Assembly: GCA_046261875.1 (NCBI GenBank) | Contig: JBHENW010000200.1 | Span: 1 to 60,438, forward strand | Source: JBHENW01 sp046261875 | GTDB taxonomy: Bacteria > Acidobacteriota > Thermoanaerobaculia > UBA5066 > Gp7-AA6 | Direction of reading: 5' to 3' | Length of the DNA stretch: 60,438 nt | Shown here: positions 17,451 to 26,312 of the stretch, one piece after another | Numbering within the stretch: position 1 is the first letter of the stretch | How the letters are laid out: every line of letters starts with the position of its first letter | The notes under the pieces: generated by a model | What the model was told of the DNA's origin: nothing | The model's database searches: none | Seen by the model: the letters and a program-made list of their open reading frames with translations, nothing else | Made by a program: the position numbers and the translations under genes

Positions 17451-17845
17451 AGTTCGTCCGCACGGACGCCGCCCCGGCGGCCATCGGTCCCTACTCGCAG
17501 GGAGTCGTGGAGGGCGAGTACCTCTTCGCCTCGGGACAGATCCCCCTCGACCCGTCCACGGGCGAGCTCGTAGCCGGCGGAGTGGAAGCCGCGGCCGAAC
17601 GCGTCCTCGACAACCTCGAAGCGATCCTGGAGGCGGAGGGGCTGTCCTTCGCCGACGTCGTCAAGACGACGGTCTTTCTGACGCGGAGCGAGGACTTCCC
17701 CGCGATGAACGCGGTCTATGCCCGCCGGTTCGGGGACCACCGTCCGGCTCGCTCCACGGTCACCGTCGCGTCGCTCCCGAAAGGAGCGCCTCTCGAGATG
17801 GACCTCATCGCTCGGCTGCCACGGAGCTGGCGAGAGTCTTCCTAG
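17447..17845 (+). CDS. ridA: RidA family reactive enamine/imine deaminase
   Basis: 132 residues. RidA hydrolyses reactive 2-aminoacrylate and related enamines released by PLP enzymes. The protein shows AIGPYSQGV near the N-terminus, LFASGQIPLDP, and the active-site region HRPARSTVTVASLP with the substrate-binding Arg102 plus Glu117 in GAPLEMDLIA. The start is GTG at 17447, overlapping the hpt stop by four bases. Its end overlaps the end of the convergent DUF4149 gene by four bases. Confidence 0.92.
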   Translation: MKFVRTDAAPAAIGPYSQGVVEGEYLFASGQIPLDPSTGELVAGGVEAAAERVLDNLEAILEAEGLSFADVVKTTVFLTRSEDFPAMNAVYARRFGDHRPARSTVTVASLPKGAPLEMDLIARLPRSWRESS

Positions 17846-18306
17846 GGAGTCGTCCCGAGAGCGACGATCGCCGCGATCCACCCGACCGTCAGGACGGCGG
17901 TCGAACGCCGGTGCAGCCGGTCGAAACGCGCCTTCCAGGGATCTCCCGGCGAGGCGTCTTCGAAGGAGCCGACCTTCATCCGACAGTAGTTCATCCGCGG
18001 CCGGACCACCATGGAGAGATAGACGTTCGTGGCGACCGCGGTGAAGATCCCGGCGGCCGCCACGAAGCTCCGGCCGGTAATCTCACGCGTCTCCTCGAGC
18101 TCGAGGAACACGCAGAGGACGAGCAGCAGCGAGAGCACGTGCTTGACCGCTTCGAACCGCCGGAGGATCTCGCCGAAGACCCTGCCCGCGACGTCGCGCG
18201 AAGGGACCTCCCGAAAGACGACCGGAGCCGCGAGGATCACCAGGAGCGTTCCGCCGACCCAGAGCGCGAGCGAGAAACGGGCGACCTGGGAGACGACGGC
18301 GAGCAA
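17842..18306 (-). CDS. DUF4149 integral membrane protein
   Basis: 154 residues with four predicted transmembrane helices (about 7-28, 55-70, 82-100, 133-150). The first helix contains SLALWVGGTLLV, and a middle helix is followed by VVRPRMNYCR, both typical of the DUF4149 (TMEM205-like) family. Function is unknown. The start is TTG at 18306; TAGACT nine bases upstream suggests a leaderless mRNA and supports this start, because no ATG or GTG precedes the first helix. It is transcribed toward hpt-ridA and away from the unknown plus-strand gene at 18383. Confidence 0.8.
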   Translation of the reverse strand: MLAVVSQVARFSLALWVGGTLLVILAAPVVFREVPSRDVAGRVFGEILRRFEAVKHVLSLLLVLCVFLELEETREITGRSFVAAAGIFTAVATNVYLSMVVRPRMNYCRMKVGSFEDASPGDPWKARFDRLHRRSTAVLTVGWIAAIVALGTTP

Positions 18307-18315
18307 GCGGGGCGC

Positions 18316-18321
18316 AGTCTA
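18316..18321 (-). promoter_or_regulatory. Candidate -10 element (TAGACT) for the DUF4149 gene
   Basis: TAGACT on the minus strand ends nine bases before the TTG start at 18306, with no ribosome-binding site between them. Confidence 0.35.
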
Positions 18322-18368
18322 GCCTACCGCGGAGGGTCGGGCCGGATGAGCCCGCGTCCATCGCACGG

Positions 18369-18374
18369 TAGGAT
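18369..18374 (+). promoter_or_regulatory. Candidate -10 element (TAGGAT) for the gene at 18383
   Basis: TAGGAT ends eight bases before the ATG at 18383 and no Shine-Dalgarno is present, consistent with a leaderless transcript. Confidence 0.35.
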
Positions 18375-18382
18375 CCGGGCCC

Positions 18383-18787
18383 ATGGACAAGGAGCTCGAG
18401 ACCGCCCTCGACGACCTGATCCTCGGCCGCGGCGTGGCCCGCGGCCGACACAGCCTGCGTCACTCCGGACGGATCGTGCGGGCGGAGATGGAGGAGCGGC
18501 TGCGGCACAACGGGTTCCGTGAGATGACCGTGCGGGAGGCGCCGATCGAGCCCGGCGAGAAGATCCCCGCCTTCTCCTTGCACGACGAGACGGCGGATTT
18601 CGGATACATCCGCTGGGAGATCTTCACGCCGAAGAGCCGCCGGAAGCTCTTCGCTTCCGAGCACCGTCGTCCGGACAACCAGGAGTGGGCGGTCCAGATC
18701 AACCTGGGCTCGACCGAGAAAGTCTGGGCCGATCCGGAGCGCAAGGAGCGGCACGATGTGGACACGGTCGTCGCCGTCAACCCGTGA
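18383..18787 (+). CDS. Conserved-looking hypothetical protein
   Basis: 134 residues, soluble, basic and Arg-rich. No family is recognised. A helical N-terminal third (LETALDDLILGRGVARGRHS) is followed by a likely beta-rich domain with FGYIRWEIFTPKSRRK and WAVQINLGSTEKVWADPERK. ATG at 18383. The stop overlaps the GTG of the downstream metallo-beta-lactamase gene, so the pair is probably one transcript. The window gives no further clue to function. Confidence 0.65.
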   Translation: MDKELETALDDLILGRGVARGRHSLRHSGRIVRAEMEERLRHNGFREMTVREAPIEPGEKIPAFSLHDETADFGYIRWEIFTPKSRRKLFASEHRRPDNQEWAVQINLGSTEKVWADPERKERHDVDTVVAVNP

Positions 18788-19422
18788 AACCGTCCCTCCA
18801 GATCGTCCCGGTCGGTCCGCTCCAGTGCAACTGCTCGATCCTCATGGACGAAGCATTCGGCGAAGCGCTGATCATCGATCCGGGCGATGAGCCCGCGAAG
18901 ATCCTGGCCGCTCTCGCCGGAGCCGGCGCGAAACCCGTCGCCCTGCTCCACACGCACGCCCATTTCGACCACATCGGCGGCACCCGCGAGCTCCGGCGCG
19001 CCACGGAAGCGCCGATCCGGCTGCATCCGGCCGACCGGTTCCTGTACGACGCGCTCCCGAAGCAGGCCGCCCTCTTCGGCGAATCGGCGACGGAGCCGCT
19101 GCCTCCGGACGGCGACCTGGCTGACGGTCAGACGATCCCCTTCGGCGCATCCGCGGTCCGCGCGATCCACACTCCCGGTCACACCCCGGGCTCGACTTGC
19201 TTCCTGCTCGACGGCGACCCGCCGGTGCTCTTCTCGGGCGATACGCTGTTCCGCCGTTCGATCGGACGCACGGATCTCTGGGGCGGCGACGGCGATCAGA
19301 TCCTCACTTCGATTCGGGAGAAGCTCTACACGCTGCCGCCGGCGACGCGCGTCGTCTGCGGCCACGGCCCGGATACGACGATCGGAGAGGAGCGGAAGCT
19401 CAACCCGTTCGTCCGGGAATAG
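18784..19422 (+). CDS. Metallo-beta-lactamase fold hydrolase, glyoxalase II-like
   Basis: 212 residues. The dinuclear-metal motif HTHAHFDH is at residues 56-63; further ligands lie in HTPGHTPGS, SGDTLFRRSIGRTD and CGHGPDT. The pattern, including the FRRSIGRTDLWGGD segment, is typical of the YcbL/glyoxalase II-like thioester hydrolases. The start is GTG at 18784, overlapping the upstream stop. An in-frame start 33 codons earlier would lie in the upstream gene and lacks homology. Substrate is unknown; it may hydrolyse acyl- or lactoyl-thiol esters. Confidence 0.88.
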   Translation: MKPSLQIVPVGPLQCNCSILMDEAFGEALIIDPGDEPAKILAALAGAGAKPVALLHTHAHFDHIGGTRELRRATEAPIRLHPADRFLYDALPKQAALFGESATEPLPPDGDLADGQTIPFGASAVRAIHTPGHTPGSTCFLLDGDPPVLFSGDTLFRRSIGRTDLWGGDGDQILTSIREKLYTLPPATRVVCGHGPDTTIGEERKLNPFVRE

Positions 19423-19433
19423 CCGACAACTTT

Positions 19434-19439
19434 TATAAT
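19434..19439 (+). promoter_or_regulatory. Consensus -10 element (TATAAT) for a leaderless Fe-S protein gene
   Basis: A perfect TATAAT ends seven bases before the ATG at 19447, placing the transcript start at or next to the start codon. A TATAAT in this GC-rich DNA is unlikely by chance. No good -35 is seen. Confidence 0.55.
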
Positions 19440-19446
19440 CCCCTCG

Positions 19447-20127
19447 ATGAAGCTCTCGCTCCCGGACCAGTCGCGTCTCGTGTCGGCGTTCTGGAAGGAC
19501 CTGCCTCCGGTCTGCCCCAGGCACGACCTCCCGATGCGGTCCTTCTTCGTGGAGCGGGTCTACAAGCCACAGGTCGTCATGGTCTGCGCGAAGGGCGAGA
19601 TGTTCCGCTTCGATCAGAAGCCGAAGCAGATCGAGTTTTCGCGGCCGCACCTGAAGACGATGGTGCTCGATGCGCAGGAGCGGGAGTCTCCCGCGTGCGC
19701 CCAGGACTTCACGCCCCTCGTCGTCTACCGGACGCCGGCCAAGTTCATCCCGAAAGGCTGGGACTACTCCTTCATCTGTCCCAACTGCCTTTCCTACGGA
19801 CAGTGGATCGACACGGGACGCCCCGAAGAAGACGTCACGGCCGCGCCGATCCAGAAGAAAGAAGCGCCCCCCTTCCACGACGAGACCCTCCCGCTCCCGA
19901 AGCGGATGGACATGGCCAAGGAGGGGGACCTCAAGACGAAGCTCTACGCCGCCATGGCGCAGACGGACTGCACCGCTTGCGGCTATGACTGCGAGGGATA
20001 CGCCTACGCCCTCGCCGACGGCTCGGAGAAGGATCCGAATCTCTGCGTCCCGGGCAAGGAGGAGACGGCCCGCGTCGTCAAGGACCTCCTCAAAGGCACG
20101 GGCCTGCCCGCGTCTTTCGTCGCCTAG
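19447..20127 (+). CDS. Unknown protein with a C-terminal 4Fe-4S domain of the sulfite-reductase/RnfB type
   Basis: 226 residues. The C-terminus has CTACGYDCEGYAYALADG then LCVPGKEETARVVKDLL, the four-Cys pattern of the small Fe-S domain (PF04060-like) also found at the N-terminus of some sulfite-reductase flavoprotein subunits and in RnfB. The N-terminal 150 residues have CPRHDLPM and CPNCLSYGQW, possibly a second metal site, and are not recognised. No partner oxidoreductase is adjacent. ATG at 19447 directly follows a consensus -10 box, so the mRNA is probably leaderless. Its 3' end overlaps that of the convergent kinase gene by four bases. A redox or cluster-sensing role is inferred. Confidence 0.72.
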   Translation: MKLSLPDQSRLVSAFWKDLPPVCPRHDLPMRSFFVERVYKPQVVMVCAKGEMFRFDQKPKQIEFSRPHLKTMVLDAQERESPACAQDFTPLVVYRTPAKFIPKGWDYSFICPNCLSYGQWIDTGRPEEDVTAAPIQKKEAPPFHDETLPLPKRMDMAKEGDLKTKLYAAMAQTDCTACGYDCEGYAYALADGSEKDPNLCVPGKEETARVVKDLLKGTGLPASFVA

Positions 20128-22775
20128 GTCCCGGTCCCTCCCTCCAGTACGGCCGCGACGCCGACGGGCTCCGCTCGAAGCGCCTGCCGGCTGACCGCTC
20201 GGATCGGGAGCGTGAAAACGAACCGGCTCCCGTGGCCGACGACGCTTTCCGCACGGATCGTCCCGCCGTGGAGCTCGACGAGCGAGCGGGCGAGCGACAG
20301 GCCGATCCCCATCCCGGCGTAGCGCCGCGTCGGCGAGCCGTCCACCTGGCGGAAGCGCTCGAAGACGTGAGGCAGCTCGCTTTCCGGGATACCGATTCCG
20401 TCGTCCTCGACGCTGACGACGAATCGCTCCGGTTCGCGCTCGACGCGCACGATGATCCGCCCGTGTCGGGAGGTGAACTTGATCGCATTGGAGAGGAGGT
20501 TCCAAAGGACCTGCTGCAGACGGAGCGGGTCGGCGCGGGTTATCGGGAGCGAAGGAGGCATCGGGGCCGTGATGATCGCGACGGACCGCGCTTCCGCCAT
20601 GAGCCGGACCGTGTCGATCGAGCGCTGGATGACCTCGGGAAGCGAGACCGGCCGCAGGTCCAGGGAGAGCGCGCCGCGGTCCATGCGCGCGAGATCCAGC
20701 AGGTCGTCGATCAGCGCGAGCAGGACCCGCGAGGAATGGCGGACCTGCCGCAGTCCCCGGCGGCGGGTCGCTTCATCGAGCGATTCTTCTTCGAAAAGGT
20801 CGAGCCATCCGACGATCGAGGTCAGGGGCGTGCGCAGCTCGTGGTTGATGTTCTGGAGAAACTGGTCCTTCAGCCGGCTCGCCCGACGGAGCTCCTCGAC
20901 CGTCCCCGTCAGCTCGGCATAGAGCCGCGTGTGCTTGACCAGAAGGGTCGCGGCGTCGGCGAACGAGACCATCGCGTCCACCTCTTCGGGCCCGAAACCG
21001 CCCGGACGGTTGACCGCCATGACGACGCCGATCGTCCCCTCCTCGACCTTCAGCGGCGCGTACATGCCGTTGGTCGCGTTGAAGGCGCGCTGGGTCTCGC
21101 GGTGCACGTACGGATCTCGCTCGAGGTCGTTTGAGTAGTAGAGCTCCCCGGTCTGGAAGACCATGGCCGTGATCGATCTCCTGTCCAGGGGGACCTCGAG
21201 CGCGCTGACGAGCTCTTCCGAGACGTTCCAACCCGGCCAACTCGCCTTGAGCCGGTTGGTCTCCGGGTCATGGAGGAAGAACACGACCCGCTCGGCTCGC
21301 GTGAAGGCGGCGATCGCCTCGCTGCACCGCGCGAGGACCTCCTTGAGGTCCACCAACCTGTAGGAGGCGCGGAAGAGCAGGTGGAGCCGCCGCAGCGTCT
21401 CCACCCGCCGCTCGATACGCCGCCCCATGAGATCCAGGGCCGCGGCCAGTCGTCCCACCTCGTCCGGAGCGGCGCGCCCCTCGACGGCGACCGAACGACC
21501 GCGCCCGATCGATTCGGCCGCCCGCACGAGCGAGTACACGGGCGCGGAGATCCGTCGCGAAACGAAGAGGACGGCCAGGAGAATCGCGGCGACCAGGTAG
21601 ATGAAGAGCAGCAACACGTCTCGCCGCACCGCGGAGTAGGAACGGGGCTGGATCTCCAGCCGCGCCTCCCGGCCGATGGCGGCGAGGGCGTCCGCGGAGA
21701 GACCCTCGACAAACACCCAGCCCGTGCTGCGCACGGGGGTATGCGCCAGCAGGTGCGTGCCGCCACGCAGCACATAGCGATCCGAGGCGCTCCGCGGCAT
21801 CTGAATGGCGCGGGCGAGGCGCAGCCGGCCGGAGTCGAAGGTATCGATCAGCTTCTCCGCTTCCGCGCCGCGCCAGCCGAGTATCTTCGCGGCGGCTGGC
21901 GGCATGCGCAGCGCGTGGCCCGCTCCGTCCAGCGCAAACCAGACGTCACCGCCCGGATTCCCGAGCGACAGGGCTTCGTCCACCCAGCGCCGCGCGTCCA
22001 TGTCGAGGGACAGGCTGCCGAGCAGCTCGCCGGATGCCGAGCGCACCGGGACGAAGAGCGTAACGAGCCGCGGATCGCCGGCCATCCGCGGGCCGGCGTG
22101 GGCCGGCGACCAAACCGCTTCCTCCTTTGCGACCGAGTGCTGCGGAAATCGGGCCGTGCGGTTGAAGACGAAGTCTTCCAGAGCTCCACCCGACTGGCGG
22201 ATGCCCGCGTGCAGGTCCACCCAAGGGCTGTGGCGCATGACCCCCGAGGCGGTCCAGATCCCCACGTTCCGGACCGTGTGGCGCCGCTCGCGCAGCTCCT
22301 TCATGAGGCCGGCCAGCTTCCTGGTCCTCGCGACGTCCCGGCGCGCCCGGAGGAGGTCGGGGCGCGCGGAGGAGATGAAGGCGACCGAGTCGTCTTCGGG
22401 AGTCGGAGTCCAGAGGAGACCGTGGTCGTCGGCCGAGACCGCGCCGAACTCGGACGTGTCGCCGAAATCCTCTTCCAGGGCGTGTCGGACCGCGCCGGCG
22501 AGAGACCAGGCGGCCTCCTGCGCCGTCTGCGCCCGGCGTTCGAGCGACTCCGCGCGGAACAGCGCGTCCTGCCGGAGCCGCATCGCCGCCTCGGCTTCCC
22601 GGCTCGCGGCGAAGACGTCCGCGGAGGTCTCCTCGAGAGCCCGGAGCTGATTGACGAGGACGAGCACGAAGACCGACCCGGGGATGAAGAACGCGAGTAA
22701 GAAGCCCCAGAGCAGCCGCGCGGTCATGCTCCGCCGCGGATCGAGCGAGCGCCACAGCCGCGCCAGGGCGGTCAT
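20124..22775 (-). CDS. Membrane-bound sensor histidine kinase (extracytoplasmic sensor, HAMP, GAF, HisKA, HATPase)
   Basis: 883 residues. A first membrane helix at about 20-42 and a second near 390-410 enclose a 340-residue periplasmic sensor that looks like a double-Cache domain. HAMP follows (about 410-460), then GAF (about 480-620). The HisKA H-box is NINHELRTPLTSIVGW, the N-box LQQVLWNLLSNAIKF, the G1 box EDDGIGIPESELP and the G2 box GMGIGLSLARSLVE, so all catalytic elements are intact. No response regulator or receiver domain is adjacent, making this an orphan kinase. ATG at 22775. Its end overlaps the convergent Fe-S gene. Confidence 0.9.
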   Translation of the reverse strand: MTALARLWRSLDPRRSMTARLLWGFLLAFFIPGSVFVLVLVNQLRALEETSADVFAASREAEAAMRLRQDALFRAESLERRAQTAQEAAWSLAGAVRHALEEDFGDTSEFGAVSADDHGLLWTPTPEDDSVAFISSARPDLLRARRDVARTRKLAGLMKELRERRHTVRNVGIWTASGVMRHSPWVDLHAGIRQSGGALEDFVFNRTARFPQHSVAKEEAVWSPAHAGPRMAGDPRLVTLFVPVRSASGELLGSLSLDMDARRWVDEALSLGNPGGDVWFALDGAGHALRMPPAAAKILGWRGAEAEKLIDTFDSGRLRLARAIQMPRSASDRYVLRGGTHLLAHTPVRSTGWVFVEGLSADALAAIGREARLEIQPRSYSAVRRDVLLLFIYLVAAILLAVLFVSRRISAPVYSLVRAAESIGRGRSVAVEGRAAPDEVGRLAAALDLMGRRIERRVETLRRLHLLFRASYRLVDLKEVLARCSEAIAAFTRAERVVFFLHDPETNRLKASWPGWNVSEELVSALEVPLDRRSITAMVFQTGELYYSNDLERDPYVHRETQRAFNATNGMYAPLKVEEGTIGVVMAVNRPGGFGPEEVDAMVSFADAATLLVKHTRLYAELTGTVEELRRASRLKDQFLQNINHELRTPLTSIVGWLDLFEEESLDEATRRRGLRQVRHSSRVLLALIDDLLDLARMDRGALSLDLRPVSLPEVIQRSIDTVRLMAEARSVAIITAPMPPSLPITRADPLRLQQVLWNLLSNAIKFTSRHGRIIVRVEREPERFVVSVEDDGIGIPESELPHVFERFRQVDGSPTRRYAGMGIGLSLARSLVELHGGTIRAESVVGHGSRFVFTLPIRAVSRQALRAEPVGVAAVLEGGTGT

Positions 22776-22966
22776 ATGTTCCGGAGCGTGACGCCCCGGG
22801 ACAGTGTTTTCATGGATTTGCCGACATTTTAGCCGACGCGAACGTTTTTGTCCTTAGTGGATCGAGCTCCCGCCAGGGAGCACGCGGGATCCGGCGCGCG
22901 ATCGAGCCCCTTTGCGCGAGTCGCGCGCCGGTGCTTCAGCAGATCCCGCGCAAGCGGAGCCGACGG

Positions 22967-24184
22967 CTACTCGTAACGGAGCGCTTCGATCGGGTCGAGA
23001 CGAGCGGCCTTGCGCGCCGGGTAGAAACCGAAGAACACGCCGATGGCTGCCGAGAATCCGAATGCGAGCATCACGGCGGCCGGCGAGATCTGGATCGGCC
23101 ACTGGGCCTTCCAGGCGAGCAGCCGCGAGGCTCCCACACCCAGGGCAATGCCGATCGCCCCGCCCGCGACGGAAAGCGTCAAGGCTTCGATCAGAAACTG
23201 CGTGAGGATGTCCTTCCCCTTCGCGCCGATCGCGAGGCGGATCCCGATCTCGCGCGTGCGCTCCGTCACGGAGACGAGCATGATGTTCATGATCCCGATT
23301 CCGCCGACGAGCAGCGAGATCGAAGCGGCGGAGGCGAGCAGGACGGAGAGCGTCCGGGAGGTCTCGTCCGCCGTCTCGGCGATCTCCTGTTGCGAACGGA
23401 TCTGGAAGTCGGCATCCCCCCCGGGAGGGATGCGATGCCGCTGTCGCAGCAGCGCGTCGATTTCGGACTGCGCCTGCGCGACGGACTGGCGGGAGACGGC
23501 CGACGCCATCACGACGTCGATGCGATTGCGCCCCTTGAGCAGCCTGATCACGGTGGTATACGGGGCGATGACGACGTCGTCCTGATCCTGGCCCGTCGTG
23601 TTGCCGCCCTTCCTCTCGAGCACGCCGATGACGCGGAAGGGAAAGTTCTTGATGCGTATCGTCTCCCCGACCGGGTTCTGGGCATCGAAGAGCGCCTCGG
23701 AAACGGTGGCTCCGAGGACGGCGACTTTGGCCGCCGAGCGCACCTCGGACTCCCCGAAGAACGCGCCACGGTCCACGTTCCAGGCGCGGATGAAAGGCCA
23801 TTCCACGCCGACCCCTTGCGTCTGTGTCGACCAGTTCATCGTTCCGGCGACGATCTGGCCGCTGGCCCGGGCCACCGGCGAGACGTACGAGACGGATGGA
23901 GCCTCCGTCTTGATGGCGGCGACGTCCTCTTCGGTGAGCGCCGAGTCCCCGGTGAAGACGCGGGCGCCCGACTGCGTGGTGGCACCCGGGAAGACCATCA
24001 GGAAGTTGCTGCCGAGGGCGCTGATCTGGGATTGGATCGCGGCCTGCGACCCCTGTCCGACGCCGATCATCGCGATGACGCAGGCGACGCCGATGATGAT
24101 CCCGAGCGCCGTCAGGGTCGACCGCATCTTGTTGCGCACGATGGCCTTGAGGCCGACCTTGAGGATCGTCAGGAACTTAAACAC
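22967..24184 (-). CDS. ABC transporter permease, MacB family
   Basis: 405 residues. Four transmembrane helices surround a large periplasmic MacB-PCD domain. The N-terminal helix contains RNKMRSTLTALGIIIGVACVI (shown here as RNKMRSTLTALGIIIGV), and the C-terminal part has GGIGIMNIMLVSVTERTREIGIRLAIGA and PARKAARLDPIEALRYE-type endings typical of the family. The start is GTG at 24184 with GGAGG about eight bases upstream; it overlaps the ATPase gene by eight bases. A longer in-frame extension to 24427 is out-of-frame ATPase DNA. MacB, ATPase and adaptor are three separate genes here. No outer-membrane TolC-like gene is adjacent. Confidence 0.9.
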   Translation of the reverse strand: MFKFLTILKVGLKAIVRNKMRSTLTALGIIIGVACVIAMIGVGQGSQAAIQSQISALGSNFLMVFPGATTQSGARVFTGDSALTEEDVAAIKTEAPSVSYVSPVARASGQIVAGTMNWSTQTQGVGVEWPFIRAWNVDRGAFFGESEVRSAAKVAVLGATVSEALFDAQNPVGETIRIKNFPFRVIGVLERKGGNTTGQDQDDVVIAPYTTVIRLLKGRNRIDVVMASAVSRQSVAQAQSEIDALLRQRHRIPPGGDADFQIRSQQEIAETADETSRTLSVLLASAASISLLVGGIGIMNIMLVSVTERTREIGIRLAIGAKGKDILTQFLIEALTLSVAGGAIGIALGVGASRLLAWKAQWPIQISPAAVMLAFGFSAAIGVFFGFYPARKAARLDPIEALRYE

Positions 24185-24959
24185 GGCACACTCCTCCCGC
24201 ACGCCGCCGCTGGGAGACGGGATGGTCCTCGACGACCTGCCCGTCACGGAAAACGACGATGCGTCGGGCGTACTCGGCGATGTCGGCTTCGTGGGTGATG
24301 ACGACCACGGTCTTGCCGTCGTCGTTGAGCGCCTGGAAGACGCCCATGACCTCTTCGGAGGTCTTCGTGTCGAGGTTTCCGGTCGGCTCGTCCGCCAGGA
24401 TGAGTTTGGGGTCGTTGATGAGCGCACGGGCGATCGCGACGCGCTGCTGCTGGCCGCCGGAGAGCTGGCTGGGGAAGTGGCCTTCCCGCCCCGCCAGGCC
24501 CACGATGGCCAGGCACCGGCGCGCTTTCGCTTCGCGCTCCGCCGACGTGAGCCGACTGTTGGCCGAGTAGATCAGGGGGAGCTCGACGTTCTCGATCGCG
24601 GAGGTGCGCGCGAGGAGGTTGAAGGATTGGAAAACGAACCCGATCTTCCCGTTCCGGATCTCGGCTCGCTCGTCCCGGTCGAGCCCGGACACGTCCTGCC
24701 CATCGAGGAAATAGCGGCCCGAGGTGGGTCGGTCGAGGCATCCCACGATGTTCATGAAGGTGCTCTTGCCGGAGCCCGAAGGTCCCATGACCGCGACGAA
24801 CTCTCCCGGCTCGATCGAGAGCGACAACCCGTCGAGCGCCCGCACTTGCACCTCGCCCATCTGATAGACGCGCTCGAGGTGTTCGATGCGGATGACGGAA
24901 GGTGTCGATCCGGGGTCGGTCCGGAGGGCCCCGACCGCCGCGGACTCCGAAAGGGCCAT
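24177..24959 (-). CDS. ABC transporter ATP-binding protein, MacB/LolD type
   Basis: 260 residues. Walker A is GPSGSGKST, the Q-loop is FVFQSFNLLART, the signature is LSGGQQQRVAIARAL, Walker B is LILADEPTGNLD and the switch His lies in VVVITHEADIAEYA. The 20-residue N-terminal extension before IRIEHLERVY is not conserved. ATG at 24959 overlaps the stop of the membrane-fusion gene by one base (TGATG). It powers the adjacent permease in a split MacAB-type exporter. Substrates of such pumps range from macrolides to lipopeptides and siderophores; none can be assigned here. Confidence 0.92.
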   Translation of the reverse strand: MALSESAAVGALRTDPGSTPSVIRIEHLERVYQMGEVQVRALDGLSLSIEPGEFVAVMGPSGSGKSTFMNIVGCLDRPTSGRYFLDGQDVSGLDRDERAEIRNGKIGFVFQSFNLLARTSAIENVELPLIYSANSRLTSAEREAKARRCLAIVGLAGREGHFPSQLSGGQQQRVAIARALINDPKLILADEPTGNLDTKTSEEVMGVFQALNDDGKTVVVITHEADIAEYARRIVVFRDGQVVEDHPVSQRRRAGGVCRV

Positions 24960-26215
24960 CAGAACCCGCGGCGGCCGCCGCCGCCGGCGCCGCGCCCCGC
25001 GGGGCCGGTCCCGGAGATCTGCGCGCGGGCGGTCGCGACGCCCGTGACCACTGCGTCCCCCTCTTTCAGGTCGCCCGAGACCACCTGGGTGTACCGGCCG
25101 TCGGTGATTCCGGTGCGGATCGCAACCGGCTTCGGATCGCCGTCGGGCTCCGCGGGAGCCGCATAGACCGTCTGGGGACGAAGAGCGACCGCGCCGGCCC
25201 GTCCACCTCCGGCGGTCCGTCCGAACTGGCGAGTCGCCGCCGCCGGCCCCGTCGCTGATCCCGTGCGCGCCGCCCGCTCCTCCGCCGAAGTCGCGTCGGT
25301 CACCTCGGGGCGGAAACGGAGGGCCGCGTTCGGAATCCGGAGGACGTCGCGGACGCTCTCGACGTCGATTGTGACGTTCGCGGTCATCGTCGGACGCAAC
25401 AGCATTTCCGGGTTGGAGACCTCGACGATGACCGGATAGGTGACCACGTTCTGGTTGACGGTCGCATTGAGCCGGATCTGGCTCACCCTGCCCCGGAACT
25501 CCCGCTCGGGGTAGGCATCCACGTTGAACCGGACGGGCTGTCCGACCTTCACCCCTCCGATGTCCGACTCCGCGATGTCCGCAGCGACCTGCATCTTGGT
25601 GAGGTCCTGCGCGATCGTGAACAGGGTCGGCGCCTGAAAAGAGGCCGCGACCGTCTGTCCCACGTCGTATTGCCGCGCGACGACGACTCCATCGATCGGC
25701 GCCTCGATCTTCGTGTAGCGAAGGTCCGTGAGAGCCTGGTCGAGCGCCGCGCTGGCCTGGCGCACGCTGGCGCGGGCGACGTCCGCGTCCGCCTTGGCCT
25801 GGTCATAGTCCGCCTGCGGCGTGAGCTGCTGCTGCCTCAGGGCTTCCTGCCGGCGCAGAGAAATTTCCGCGTTGCGCAGCTCGATCTGCGCTTTCTGGAG
25901 GGCTGCGCGGCTCTGCTCGACGCGCGCCTCGAATGGGGTCGGATCGAGCTCCGCGAGGAGGTCGCCCTTCTTGACCTGGCTGTTGAAGTCCGCGTGGAGT
26001 CTCGCGATGATCCCGGAGACCTGGCTGCCGACCGCGACCGTCGTGACGGCGGAGAGAGCTCCGGTCGCCGTGACAGTCTTCGTCACGGTGCCGCGGTCCA
26101 CTTTCGACGTGCGGTACTTCGGTTCGGACTTGCTGCGGCCGCCCACGAGGAAGAGCACGCCGGCGACCGCGCCGACCGCAACGAGAACCCAGATCAGCGT
26201 TTTTCTCGTCTTCAT
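24959..26215 (-). CDS. Periplasmic adaptor (membrane-fusion) protein, MacA/HlyD family
   Basis: 418 residues. An N-terminal membrane anchor (WVLVAVGAVAGVLFLVGG) is followed by half of a biotinyl-lipoyl domain (SGIIARLHADFNSQVKKGD), a long alpha-hairpin (about 95-165, EARVEQSRAALQKAQIE onward), the second lipoyl half (YTKIEAPIDGVVVARQYDVGQ), a beta-barrel domain and a membrane-proximal domain. The C-terminus is Gly/Arg-rich (RGAGGGGRRGF). It links the permease to an outer-membrane duct, which is not encoded here. First gene of the three-gene exporter operon; ATG at 26215. Confidence 0.92.
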   Translation of the reverse strand: MKTRKTLIWVLVAVGAVAGVLFLVGGRSKSEPKYRTSKVDRGTVTKTVTATGALSAVTTVAVGSQVSGIIARLHADFNSQVKKGDLLAELDPTPFEARVEQSRAALQKAQIELRNAEISLRRQEALRQQQLTPQADYDQAKADADVARASVRQASAALDQALTDLRYTKIEAPIDGVVVARQYDVGQTVAASFQAPTLFTIAQDLTKMQVAADIAESDIGGVKVGQPVRFNVDAYPEREFRGRVSQIRLNATVNQNVVTYPVIVEVSNPEMLLRPTMTANVTIDVESVRDVLRIPNAALRFRPEVTDATSAEERAARTGSATGPAAATRQFGRTAGGGRAGAVALRPQTVYAAPAEPDGDPKPVAIRTGITDGRYTQVVSGDLKEGDAVVTGVATARAQISGTGPAGRGAGGGGRRGF

Positions 26216-26312
26216 CGCGGCTTCTGAAACGCCCCCCGGGCGCAGGCTGTTCCCGATGTGAGCCTGTGCCAGTGCAATCGGCGTTCCCGCGATCGGGCGT
26301 CGCCCCTGCGCC

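Noticed and set aside
22866..22881. GCTCCC-GCCA-GGGAGC hairpin after the MacB-like permease
   Set aside because: Perfect short stem but no T-run on either strand and some distance from the stop codon; too weak to call a terminator.
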